From NCBI GenBank assembly GCA_017861475.1, contig JAGFXV010000055.1, positions 1 through 7,752 on the forward strand: a DNA stretch of 7,752 bases. Direction: 5' to 3'. Source of the DNA: Bacillota bacterium. GTDB taxonomy: Bacteria > Bacillota > Syntrophomonadia > Syntrophomonadales > Syntrophomonadaceae. The position numbers were made by a program, and so were the translations under genes. The stretch's first letter is position 1. The number at the start of each line of letters is the position of its first letter. The notes under the pieces are model-generated. The model was not told the DNA's origin. It saw nothing but the letters and a program-made list of their open reading frames with translations, and did no database searches. This document shows positions 1 to 6,780 of this stretch, piece after piece.

Positions 1-126
1 TCCAATCTCCAGATGGATCACGTCGATTCCTTGTGATTCCATCACTTGAGCCTGTTCCAATACATCCATGACAATAAAGGAAGTTATATCATTCAGTTTG
101 GCAGGCAAGAAAATATTCTGCATCAT
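1..126 (-). CDS. Class I/II PLP-dependent aminotransferase, N-terminal fragment
   Basis: Only the first 41-42 codons lie in the window; the gene continues beyond base 1. The reverse strand reads MMQNIFLPAKLND..., then a segment with MDVLEQAQ and ends in GIDVIHLEIG. That is the typical N-terminal arm of fold-type I aminotransferases of the aspartate/aromatic class, where 'IHLEIGEPDFDTP' normally follows. The family moves an amino group between an amino acid and a 2-oxo acid using pyridoxal phosphate in the cytoplasm; the lysine and substrate-specificity regions are outside the window, so the substrate cannot be called. Two adjacent ATG codons are possible starts (126 or 123). The AAGGAG at 131-136 is 4 bases from the first and 7 from the second, so 123 is slightly favoured. 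It is transcribed divergently from the deacetylase-like gene, from a promoter at 158-185. Confidence 0.85.
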   Translation of the reverse strand, partial: MMQNIFLPAKLNDITSFIVMDVLEQAQVMESQGIDVIHLEIG

Positions 127-157
127 TAAGCTCCTTATAAATCAGGCATTTTTTTAA

Positions 158-185
158 ATTATATAGTTTTACGATTACTTTTCAA
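158..185 (-). promoter_or_regulatory. Sigma-A type promoter of the aminotransferase gene
   Basis: On the minus strand there is TTGAAA (180-185) and a perfect TATAAT (158-163) separated by 16 bases. Transcription would begin near base 151, giving a leader of about 25 bases that holds the AAGGAG ribosome binding site at 131-136. The match to the consensus and the placement directly before the aminotransferase start support the call; no operator is evident. Confidence 0.72.
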
Positions 186-310
186 AGAGAGTACCGGCGC
201 TTTATGGCAGGTTTATTCCCGGCAATTAACGCAAAAACTATGCTGAAGAAGCAGATATCAGGTGAAGCAGGAAGTGCTCTGAACCTTTGCCAGGGAAGGA
301 ACGATGAGGC

Positions 311-1081
311 ATGAAATATGTAATGAAGGTCATGATGCTGGCTCTGATCGCTGGTTTGCTGCTGAGCTTGCTTACATCTCAGTTATATACGTTACAGACG
401 TTTACCCAGGAAGATTCGGAAATCTCCCGGGTCATCTATGTGATGGACAGTAAACTCAGCAAAAGATTGATCACCCATATCGACACGGAAGGAAAAAAAC
501 TGGTCGCCCTGACTTTTGATGATGGGCCGGATCCATTGTATACCGGCAGTGTATTGCAAATACTCGAGAGATACAAAGTGCCGGCGACGTTTTTTGTAGT
601 GGGTGAAAATGCTGCTGCCTATCCTGACTATATTCAGCAGGAACTCAAAGCAGGTCATGAAATTGAAAATCATACTTATACCCATGCCGATTTAAGCCTG
701 GCTGATGCAACGGGAACGGAAGAGGAAATACAAAAAGCCGATACGCTTCTGACCGGGATGTTGAACAGAGACATAAAGTATTTTCGCCCGCCCAAAAAAT
801 TATTTCGCCCGGAAACGATTGATATCGCAGAGCGTAATGGCTACCAAACTGTTTTATGGACCATTTGCGTGGAAAATGCCCAAGCGCCAACCCCTCGAGC
901 CATGGCCAAAAGAGTCATTGATGCAGCTCGTCCGGGGATGATCATCCTCGCTCATGACGGCAGATTGGATCGCAGTCAGACTATACTGGCCCTGCCGATC
1001 ATTATCGAAGCCTTTCAGGGACAGGGCTATCAGTTTGTGACCCTGGACGAACTGGTCAGGACATCAAATATATCGAATTGA
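311..1081 (+). CDS. Polysaccharide deacetylase-like (NodB domain) exported protein
   Basis: This 256-residue protein begins with a hydrophobic segment (about residues 5-28) after MKYVMK, so it is probably exported or anchored outside the membrane. A NodB/CE4 domain follows: motif 1 TFDDGPD at 68-74 (catalytic base D70, metal ligand D71) and motif 2 HTYTH at 121-125 (metal histidines). Motif 3 starts FRPP at 158-161 but continues KKLFRP instead of the usual YG. The region of motif 4 reads LWTICVENAQ (182-191), lacking the usual Asp-Trp pair, and motif 5 is LAHD with H215. CE4 enzymes remove acetyl groups from peptidoglycan or chitin-like polymers. Metal binding looks intact, but the altered motifs leave substrate and activity open; a divergent clostridial subfamily related to PdaB/YlxY is my best guess. 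GGGAAGGA at 293-300, 10 bases ahead, supports the ATG at 311. The dUTPase-like gene follows after about 110 bases. Confidence 0.88.
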   Translation: MKYVMKVMMLALIAGLLLSLLTSQLYTLQTFTQEDSEISRVIYVMDSKLSKRLITHIDTEGKKLVALTFDDGPDPLYTGSVLQILERYKVPATFFVVGENAAAYPDYIQQELKAGHEIENHTYTHADLSLADATGTEEEIQKADTLLTGMLNRDIKYFRPPKKLFRPETIDIAERNGYQTVLWTICVENAQAPTPRAMAKRVIDAARPGMIILAHDGRLDRSQTILALPIIIEAFQGQGYQFVTLDELVRTSNISN

Positions 1082-1178
1082 ATTGTGTAAGATTAAAGCG
1101 AAGTAATTTTATAAAAGATAAGATAGAATATAGGTATTGGACAAGTAAAGCAAAGATGTAAGGATAATAACATACGAT

Positions 1179-1184
1179 GGGAGG
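1179..1184 (+). promoter_or_regulatory. Ribosome binding site that sets a TTG start for the dUTPase-like gene
   Basis: GGGAGG lies 7 bases before TTG at 1192. It overlaps the upstream in-frame ATG at 1177, so that ATG cannot use it. The next purine-rich candidate, AAGGA around 1160-1164, is about 12 bases from the ATG and weaker. The TTG is therefore the likelier start. Confidence 0.75.
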
Positions 1185-1191
1185 AAATAAT

Positions 1192-1581
1192 TTGGACAAG
1201 ATCGAGGTCAAGTTTAAAAAAATGGTAGCCTGGGCCAAATTGCCTGAATACGAAACACGGGGGGCAGCCGGTTGTGATCTGGCTATTGCCATACAGGAAG
1301 AGATCGTTCTCTATCCCAATGAAGTCAGGAGTTTTCCAACCGGTTTTGCCATGTTGATCCCCAAAGGCTATGAGGCCCAGATACGCAGCCGGGCCGGGAT
1401 GGCGGGCAAGGGGATTGTCGTTGCCAATGCTCCCGGAACCATTGATTGTGAGCATATTGGAGAAGTAAAAGTATTGCTGTTGAATATCACTGATAAACCG
1501 CTGCGTATACTGCCCGGGCAGAAGGTGGCCCAGATGGTTTTTGCTCCGGTGGTTCAGGCCAGTTTTTCGGAAGGAAACTAA
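1192..1581 (+). CDS. dut: dUTPase-like protein lacking motif 5
   Basis: The 129-residue product belongs to the trimeric dUTPase family, which hydrolyses dUTP to dUMP and pyrophosphate to keep uracil out of DNA and feed thymidylate synthesis. Motif 1 is AAGCDL (25-30), motif 2 RSRAGMAGKG (65-74), motif 3 NAPGTID (79-85) with catalytic D85 followed by CEHIGE, and motif 4 PGQKVAQMVF (108-117). The protein stops at VVQASFSEGN, before the Gly-rich arm (motif 5, RGxxGFGSTG) that closes over the active site in the classic enzymes. Further departures are Ala in place of the usual phosphate-binding Ser of motif 2, His in place of the Tyr of motif 3, and Lys for the common Arg of motif 4. It could be an active variant, a dUTPase with other specificity, or a relic. 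The start is TTG at 1192 (see its RBS); an in-frame ATG at 1177 would add five residues. The beta-propeller gene follows 79 bases downstream on the same strand. Confidence 0.85.
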   Translation: MDKIEVKFKKMVAWAKLPEYETRGAAGCDLAIAIQEEIVLYPNEVRSFPTGFAMLIPKGYEAQIRSRAGMAGKGIVVANAPGTIDCEHIGEVKVLLLNITDKPLRILPGQKVAQMVFAPVVQASFSEGN

Positions 1582-1660
1582 ACCGATAGTTAATTAATAA
1601 TGAAAGAGTTATGACTGCCTAAGCGTAATGAAGGTATAGAAACGATTAGGAGGGTCAGGG

Positions 1661-3658
1661 ATGGGAAAAAACAGGCTAAGGATATCTCCTGTTACAGCAA
1701 TTCTTGCAGTGATCATGCTGGGTTTGTTTATTGGGACGGCATTTTACACGGACAGCCAAAAGGATATTGCTGCTGCGCAGACGGAAAAAGAATTACCGGT
1801 GGTCGGTTCTTTGGAAAATCTGCGCAGTTTGTTGGAACAGTACGGCCAAAATAATGGCCGACTCTACAGAGGAATGGCTGTTGATATGAGTGGCGCTGTA
1901 AATAATATGAAAAGCGCGGAGTCACTGCCGGCAGCAGATCAAGCGGCTGATTACTCTGCTACCAATGTACAGGTCGAAGGTGTGGATGAAGGTGACCAGG
2001 TAAAAACCGATGGTCAGTATATTTATCAAATCAATAACAACCTCGTTCAGATCATCAAGGCAGTTCCTGCCGATCAAATGCAACTGGTCAATACACTTAA
2101 ATTTAATGATCAGAACTTCACTCCTGTTGATCTGTATATTGACGGAGATTACATGATCGTGATCGGAAATACTTATATCGATCAGCCTACCTATCCTACT
2201 GATCAATCCAATTTACGTAAAATGCCGGCATACATGCCGCCTTATTATCATCCCAATACCTCTTTATGCCGGGCTATTGTCTACAATATCAAAGATAAAC
2301 AAAACATAAGTCAAATCCGGCGTTTGGTTTTGGAGGGCAACTATCTTGCTTCACGCCTGGTGGACGGAAAATTTTATCTGCTCAGCAATTGCTATCTGGA
2401 TTATTATTCGATCCAGAACGGCACGAGTGATACAGATGTGACGCCCATCTGCAAAGATACGATCAAAGCAGACCGGTTTGATGCCCAGGATATCAAAACG
2501 ATCCGCTATTTTCCCGGCTGCATAACCTCCAATTATCTGGTGGCAGGTTCCATAGATCTGCAGCAGATGGAACAGCCTGCGGATATCAATACCTATTTGG
2601 GCGGCGGAGAAAACGTTTACGCTTCAACCAACAACCTCTATGTCGCTCTCAGCCAATATAATGGCGGTGTGATCCAACCGTATATGAAGTCGGAATCAAC
2701 GACTTCTGCCCAAACCAATACGAAAATTTTCAAATTCAGCCTACAGAACGCCAAGTTGCAATATGAAGGAGAAGGTCAGGTCCCGGGAACCATTTTGAAC
2801 CAGTTTTCCATGGATGAATACAATGATCATTTCCGCATCGCGACCACCTATGGTGAAACCTGGCGCGAGGATGAATTTACCTCGCAAAACAATGTCTATA
2901 TACTCGATAAGGATCTAAAGCTGACCGGCAAGATTGAAAACATTGCCCCCGGAGAAAGGATCTATTCCACTCGTTTTATGGGCGGCCGGGCCTACATGGT
3001 TACTTTTAAACAGGTGGATCCCTTTTTTGTGCTGGATCTGTCCGATCCGGCCCAGCCCAAAATACTGGGCAAGCTGAAGATACCAGGTTACAGTGATTAT
3101 CTGCATCCTTACGACGAAAATCATATCATCGGTTTTGGCAAGGAAACGGTTGAAGCATCAGGCTTCAATGGTGTGAGTACAGCCTTTTATCAAGGCCTTA
3201 AAATAGCCATATTTGATGTTACCGATGTCAGTCAACCGGTGGAAATGAGCAAGGTCGTGATCGGAGACCGGGGCAGTGACTCAGAACTTTTAAGAAATCA
3301 TAAAGCCCTGCTATTCTCGCGGGATAAAAATCTCCTGGCGCTGCCGGTAACAGTTATGACGATCGATCAGAAAAATATCAAAGCGAGTAGCGCGAATATA
3401 CCGGAATATGGCAGTTTCTCTTTCCAGGGAGCCTATATTTACAATATTGACTTGCAGAATGGGCTGCAGTACAAGGGCAGAATAACCCATCTGAACGATG
3501 AGGACTATGTAAAAGCGGGCAATTATTGGAACGCAACCGAAAAAAGCATCAGCCGTATTTTATATATCGGCGACAACCTCTATACCTTGTCTCCGGCGAT
3601 GATCAAATCCAATCAATTGGATTCACTGCAGGAAAAACAGGTATTAACGTTACAATAG
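1661..3658 (+). CDS. Membrane-anchored/secreted beta-propeller domain protein
   Basis: This 665-residue protein has a short basic N-terminus (MGKNRLR) and a hydrophobic stretch at about 11-29, with no lipobox cysteine, so it is a signal anchor or a cleaved signal peptide and the rest faces outward. The signature TNVQVEGVDEGDQVKTDG (101-118) begins the family of secreted proteins with a beta-propeller distantly related to WD-40 repeats (Pfam Beta_propel, COG4880). Other hallmarks are NQFSMDEY (380-387), APGERIY (429-435) and GYSDYLHPYDE (476-486), and the length is normal for the family. Its molecular function is not established; a binding or scaffold role at the cell surface is the usual inference. 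AGGAGGG at 1648-1654, six bases before ATG, supports the start. The C-terminus ends without a sortase motif or second membrane segment. A hairpin about 45 bases downstream separates it from convergent genes. Confidence 0.9.
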   Translation: MGKNRLRISPVTAILAVIMLGLFIGTAFYTDSQKDIAAAQTEKELPVVGSLENLRSLLEQYGQNNGRLYRGMAVDMSGAVNNMKSAESLPAADQAADYSATNVQVEGVDEGDQVKTDGQYIYQINNNLVQIIKAVPADQMQLVNTLKFNDQNFTPVDLYIDGDYMIVIGNTYIDQPTYPTDQSNLRKMPAYMPPYYHPNTSLCRAIVYNIKDKQNISQIRRLVLEGNYLASRLVDGKFYLLSNCYLDYYSIQNGTSDTDVTPICKDTIKADRFDAQDIKTIRYFPGCITSNYLVAGSIDLQQMEQPADINTYLGGGENVYASTNNLYVALSQYNGGVIQPYMKSESTTSAQTNTKIFKFSLQNAKLQYEGEGQVPGTILNQFSMDEYNDHFRIATTYGETWREDEFTSQNNVYILDKDLKLTGKIENIAPGERIYSTRFMGGRAYMVTFKQVDPFFVLDLSDPAQPKILGKLKIPGYSDYLHPYDENHIIGFGKETVEASGFNGVSTAFYQGLKIAIFDVTDVSQPVEMSKVVIGDRGSDSELLRNHKALLFSRDKNLLALPVTVMTIDQKNIKASSANIPEYGSFSFQGAYIYNIDLQNGLQYKGRITHLNDEDYVKAGNYWNATEKSISRILYIGDNLYTLSPAMIKSNQLDSLQEKQVLTLQ

Positions 3659-3690
3659 ATGAAATTTGCTCAGCCCGGTTGATTGAAAAT

Positions 3691-3724
3691 GACAAACAAA
3701 TTGGGCTCACTTTTGGGTGAGCCC
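3691..3724 (-). terminator. Rho-independent terminator between convergent blocks
   Basis: A perfect 8-bp stem, GGGCTCAC (3703-3710) with GTGAGCCC (3717-3724), encloses a 6-base loop. On the minus strand the stem is followed by AATTTGTTTG, a T-rich though interrupted tail, 21 bases after the stop of the 42-codon ORF. On the plus strand the bases after the stem are GC-rich (GCCGGG), so termination of the beta-propeller transcript is less certain, although the hairpin lies only 45 bases past its stop. Confidence 0.7.
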
Positions 3725-3745
3725 GCCGGGTGGCCAAGGAAGGGT

Positions 3746-3874
3746 CTAGTCCTGCGGTCCGCCTTCCCAGTATTTTCTGGCCATGCGCAGGGCATAACCA
3801 CCCAAAAACAAACCATTTACAAATGCCATTGGTACCATCAGATTTTCAAATTTCATGGATGATTTTTTCTGCAA
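3746..3874 (-). CDS. Small hydrophobic protein, 42 codons, unknown function
   Basis: The minus strand holds a TTG-initiated ORF coding for 42 residues: a charged start (MQKKSSMKFEN), a non-polar stretch at about 12-29 containing VNGLFLGGYAL, then a basic RMARKYW and an acidic end (EGGPQD). It looks like a single-span membrane microprotein. Support for a real gene: AGGAGG at 3883-3888 is 8 bases before the TTG, and an intrinsic terminator lies just after the TAG stop. Internal ATG codons, the first at 3856, lack a usable RBS. It lies 117 bases downstream of the pyruvate-kinase-domain gene with no terminator seen between them, so the two may share a transcript. I do not recognise the family. 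The length leaves a chance that it is fortuitous, but the RBS-ORF-terminator order makes this less likely. Confidence 0.68.
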   Translation of the reverse strand: MQKKSSMKFENLMVPMAFVNGLFLGGYALRMARKYWEGGPQD

Positions 3875-3882
3875 AATATATC

Positions 3883-3888
3883 CCTCCT
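3883..3888 (-). promoter_or_regulatory. Ribosome binding site of the 42-codon ORF
   Basis: The minus strand reads AAAGGAGGGA over 3881-3890, a near-perfect Shine-Dalgarno sequence whose AGGAGG core is 8 bases from the TTG at 3874. It serves no other ORF, and it is the main reason to choose the TTG rather than the internal ATG at 3856. Confidence 0.7.
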
Positions 3889-3991
3889 TTAAAGATATCT
3901 TTTGCAGAATCTGATTGGTTTATGGCCGGTTTAATTTTGCAGCGCAGAAAAATACAGTACAGCTTGCTAAAAATAGTATTTAAATTTGGAT

Positions 3992-4555
3992 TTATTTGTT
4001 TTGTTTTTTATTTTTAGGCATACAGATTATTTCTTTTATTTGGGAGGCAAAAAATTGAGCTGAATGTTCAGGTTTGACAACAATGGCTGCATCAGCTCCT
4101 TCAGCCGTTCCGCCAATCGCGATTACATCCTGACCGTAAGGTATCAGGCCGGCATCAAGCGCCATACAGCTAATTTCCACCGCTACTTTAATTCCCTGTC
4201 CGAACATCCTGAGAGTCGAGGCAACGATTTCAGCCGGATAAACTCCTTTAAATTGAAAGCGCAAGGCACGATCAACACCGGCCAATAAATGAGTGGTTGT
4301 CAGCACCGGCACGCCGTTGGCATTGAAAAAAGCCCGGTTTTCCGGCAGCATTTCATCCACGCCCGGCTCCTGAAAGCCCACCACGTGACTGACACAAACG
4401 ATATTTTTTTCCTGGGCAAGCGCATAGAGTTCTCTGGCGGTTGTCCCGCTGCAGGAAGCAATCACAAAATTTGCGATATCAAGCTCCGCGCCTCGTTTGA
4501 CAGCCAGCTGCAGTGTATTCTGTGTATTCACAGGTCCTGCCGATTCCCAAAACAT
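3992..4555 (-). CDS. Stand-alone pyruvate kinase alpha/beta (C-terminal) domain protein
   Basis: This 187-residue cytoplasmic protein matches the C-terminal alpha/beta domain of pyruvate kinase (PK_C) with no catalytic barrel. The sequence has an Ala/Val-rich Rossmann-like pattern: VIASCSGTTA (31-40) corresponds to the SGxTA phosphate-binding loop that holds the effector in pyruvate kinases, followed by VCVSHVVGFQEPG (53-65) and, near the end, GGTAEGADAAIVVKP (148-162). The C-terminal tail is lysine/asparagine-rich (MPKNKKQNK). Stand-alone versions occur in clostridia and archaea and have no assigned reaction; binding of a phosphorylated ligand is a reasonable inference, pyruvate kinase activity is not. 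GAGGTG at 4563-4568, seven bases before ATG, fixes the start. It is divergent from the 663-residue gene and may be transcribed with the 42-codon ORF downstream. Confidence 0.83.
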   Translation of the reverse strand: MFWESAGPVNTQNTLQLAVKRGAELDIANFVIASCSGTTARELYALAQEKNIVCVSHVVGFQEPGVDEMLPENRAFFNANGVPVLTTTHLLAGVDRALRFQFKGVYPAEIVASTLRMFGQGIKVAVEISCMALDAGLIPYGQDVIAIGGTAEGADAAIVVKPEHSAQFFASQIKEIICMPKNKKQNK

Positions 4556-4595
4556 TTTCTTTCACCTCATTTAAAATCATACTTATGTATGCTTT

Positions 4596-4625
4596 ATTTT
4601 ACCCGATTTTGATTTTTTTCGGCAA
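4596..4625 (-). promoter_or_regulatory. Possible promoter of the pyruvate-kinase-domain gene
   Basis: The minus strand carries TTGCCG (4620-4625) and TAAAAT (4596-4601) with an 18-base spacer, about 27 bases ahead of the RBS. The -10 is good and the -35 only fair (4 of 6). I found no equally good promoter for the divergent plus-strand gene at 4735 in the rest of this 179-base gap. Confidence 0.4.
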
Positions 4626-4734
4626 TTAGCTTGAAATTGAGAGATGCCAGGCGGTAAGCATCATTTGCTATCCCAACGTCAAAATGGTACATTACATATG
4701 GGCTGACGATTTATTCTTTATATAGGGGAGCAGA

Positions 4735-6726
4735 ATGAAAAACAGTAACGGCGATTATACCAAACAGATGTTACAACAGCGGGTTGAAGAAATTAACAAA
4801 TATATTGACAGCAACTGGGGCAAGCTGCTTTTGCTGGAAATATTTGAAGAAATTCCTTTGGACGTAAGAACAAGTATCCTTGAGGGGCTGGGGACATTTC
4901 GCAGCCCGCAAATGGTTGAATATGTCCAATTAATTAATATTGAGTATGGCAGAGAATATGAATCCGTTTGCCAGAGGATTCTAACCAAATACAGGCTGGC
5001 GGGATTGGAAATTGATTTTGAAAAACCATTCCGGTTAAAATTTTACAAAGCCTATGCCAGTTGTAGCCGTCATACCGGTCGCATGAGTCTGGATATAGCC
5101 TGGCATAAGAACAACGGAAGGCTTTATGTGGAATGTTTTTTCCTGACCTTTAATCCGGATGGGATCCACAGTTTATTTATTGTGGAAGATACTACTCAAT
5201 CGCAATATGAAACAGATCACGGATTGATGAGTGATATGACAGAACTTGAATACCCGGAGGCATGTTATTTGATTTCCGAGGCATACAAGTTAAATGTCCG
5301 TTATATGAGTCGTCCCGCGCTGGGCAGGTTCATCTTCCAGCGCTATCTGGACGAGCAAATCGAACTTCCTGCCGACCGAACCAAGGAATTGAACCGAAAA
5401 ATTTCTGCCCGCCTGACGCCTCGTCAATTGGGCAATAGTCTTTTTCATGCCTTACGATATCAGGATTATGATTATTTACTGTCAATTATGGATGAAGAGC
5501 TAATTTCCGGAAAACTCTTTTATCAATTTAAAGAAGCCATTAATCCGGGTGCCTTTATCATGGAAGGGCAAGTTGAAGAAGTCCGGGCATCCAATGAAAA
5601 CGCCCAATTAAAAGCTTTTTCGGTCATTCTTCAGGATCGGGAAGTATATAAAAGTGAATTCCAGCTGATTCTGAAGAAAGATAATCAGGGCTACTGGTCG
5701 ATCGTGGATATACAGCTTGTCAGCCACCAACTGATCGAACCTGAATCCGTCTGGAATCCTTTTGCCTTGCAGGTCTATTGCCGGGTATATGAAATTATGG
5801 ATTTGGATGAGCTTTTCGATGTCCTGGACCGGGTTGAAAACATTCGTGAAGTGGAGGAACTGCCTTATGGAATACATATGCGGCTCACCTGTTATGAAGA
5901 TGATTTCAACCATGGGGTGTCGTTTATGACCGGTGTAATTGCGGATTTGATCATTAACACTGATGAATTCGTAGTAATATCACGGGAAAAAGAGGTCACA
6001 GACGAATTTCACAAGGTGTTCTGTGACGGATATTATCTTTTCCTGGTGCAAAGGGGAGAGTATGAGATCAGCCTGGCCAATGCCTATAGCTACCTGAGCG
6101 GTCAGTACAGTAATTTTGAAGAAATACTGCTAAACGATGACAATGATTTTGTTTACGAAGACGGGATGCGGTTCATTTCAGTCAGATATTTTGTCAAAGA
6201 CCGGGCAAAAGTGATGCAGAAGCTTGCTGAATTACATGCAGAAAAAATAGATTTGTATGAGGATATACAGGTTTATTATGAATTGGATCAAAGGTTTGAT
6301 CCTCCGGATTTCAGGGCTGAATATATTTTCGGCAGCAATTGGCTGACCGTATCTGCTTTTGGGGAAAAGGAAATGAACTCCGTACGCCAGTATTTTGAAG
6401 AGGATATGTATGACGCTTTGGAATTTGACGGTTTGGAAGTGAGAGAAGAAGGCTTGTTCAGCGTCCTGGATATGGAAGTTAAAAAAATGTATCCCGCGTT
6501 GGAGGAAACCTTAAAAGAATTGTATCTGAACAAATGGTACCATTCCCATCTTAACAGTCTTCGGGGAATGAGTCCTTCAGAGGCCTGTCAGACGGAGGAA
6601 GGGACCAGGCTTCTGTGGTCGATGTTCAAGAAGATCAGACAAAAAGAGAAGAAAAGACAGATGAACGGCTTTCGATATCGAATCGGGCTAAAAGAGTATT
6701 TACGCAAAGTTGACCTAAAAAAATGA
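4735..6726 (+). CDS. Large acidic cytoplasmic protein of unknown function
   Basis: I do not recognise this 663-residue protein as a whole. It has no signal peptide or membrane span. Residues 29-90 look helical with a HEAT-like pattern (IPLDVRTSILEGLGTFRSP). Residues 98-150 form a probable beta-rich unit (FYKAYASCSRHTGRMSLDIA...). Residues 233-328 (ALRYQDYDYLLSIMDEEL to GYWSIVDIQLV) resemble an NTF2-like fold: helices, then long strands ending in a 'W.I.DI' strand. Near the C-terminus, LNSLRGMSPSEACQTEEG (606-623) preceded by W601 resembles the 'W..LG.TP.EA..T..G' segment of Xre/MbcA/ParS-type and SEC-C-associated proteins. A strongly basic tail (KKIRQKEKKRQ, then LKEYLRKVDLKK) follows an otherwise acidic body. 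The start is supported by GGGGAG at 4725-4730. No terminator follows; the ilvD promoter begins 18 bases past the stop. The domain calls are pattern-based and tentative. Confidence 0.85.
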   Translation: MKNSNGDYTKQMLQQRVEEINKYIDSNWGKLLLLEIFEEIPLDVRTSILEGLGTFRSPQMVEYVQLINIEYGREYESVCQRILTKYRLAGLEIDFEKPFRLKFYKAYASCSRHTGRMSLDIAWHKNNGRLYVECFFLTFNPDGIHSLFIVEDTTQSQYETDHGLMSDMTELEYPEACYLISEAYKLNVRYMSRPALGRFIFQRYLDEQIELPADRTKELNRKISARLTPRQLGNSLFHALRYQDYDYLLSIMDEELISGKLFYQFKEAINPGAFIMEGQVEEVRASNENAQLKAFSVILQDREVYKSEFQLILKKDNQGYWSIVDIQLVSHQLIEPESVWNPFALQVYCRVYEIMDLDELFDVLDRVENIREVEELPYGIHMRLTCYEDDFNHGVSFMTGVIADLIINTDEFVVISREKEVTDEFHKVFCDGYYLFLVQRGEYEISLANAYSYLSGQYSNFEEILLNDDNDFVYEDGMRFISVRYFVKDRAKVMQKLAELHAEKIDLYEDIQVYYELDQRFDPPDFRAEYIFGSNWLTVSAFGEKEMNSVRQYFEEDMYDALEFDGLEVREEGLFSVLDMEVKKMYPALEETLKELYLNKWYHSHLNSLRGMSPSEACQTEEGTRLLWSMFKKIRQKEKKRQMNGFRYRIGLKEYLRKVDLKK

Positions 6727-6744
6727 GAAAACCATGAAAATATA

Positions 6745-6774
6745 TTGACATGGGGGAAAGCTTTCAAATATACT
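6745..6774 (+). promoter_or_regulatory. Sigma-A promoter of the T-box-ilvD transcript
   Basis: A perfect TTGACA at 6745-6750 and TATACT at 6769-6774 (5 of 6) are 18 bases apart. Transcription should begin around 6780-6782, about 12 bases before the base of T-box stem I. This is the strongest promoter in the window and sits directly after the stop codon of the 663-residue gene, so that gene and ilvD need not share a transcript. Confidence 0.85.
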
Positions 6775-6780
6775 CTATAG

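Noticed and set aside
1177..1191. ATG at 1177 as start of the dUTPase-like gene
   Set aside because: The strong GGGAGG overlaps this ATG and sits 7 bases from the in-frame TTG at 1192, and the TTG start gives the typical MDKIEVK N-terminus. The longer form is kept only as an alternative.
1093..1455. 120-codon minus-strand ORF opposite the dUTPase-like gene
   Set aside because: It lacks a ribosome binding site, has no recognisable motif, and overlaps a gene with clear family motifs on the other strand.
3730..4017. 95-codon plus-strand ORF between the convergent blocks
   Set aside because: No RBS, low-complexity aromatic C-terminus, and it is antisense to the better supported 42-codon ORF and the end of the PK_C-domain gene.
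4289..4612. Plus-strand ORF opposite the PK_C-domain gene
   Set aside because: Composition is Cys/His/Phe-rich as expected of an antisense frame, with no RBS; the minus-strand gene has clear domain motifs.
4631..4660. TTGAAA-N18-TAAGCA as promoter for the 663-residue gene
   Set aside because: The -10 matches the consensus at too few positions, and the leader would be long without support; left unassigned.
4735..6726. Toxin-antitoxin or defence system based on the Xre/MbcA/ParS-like C-terminus
   Set aside because: No toxin-like partner gene is adjacent, the protein is far longer than antitoxins, and the flanks are housekeeping genes.
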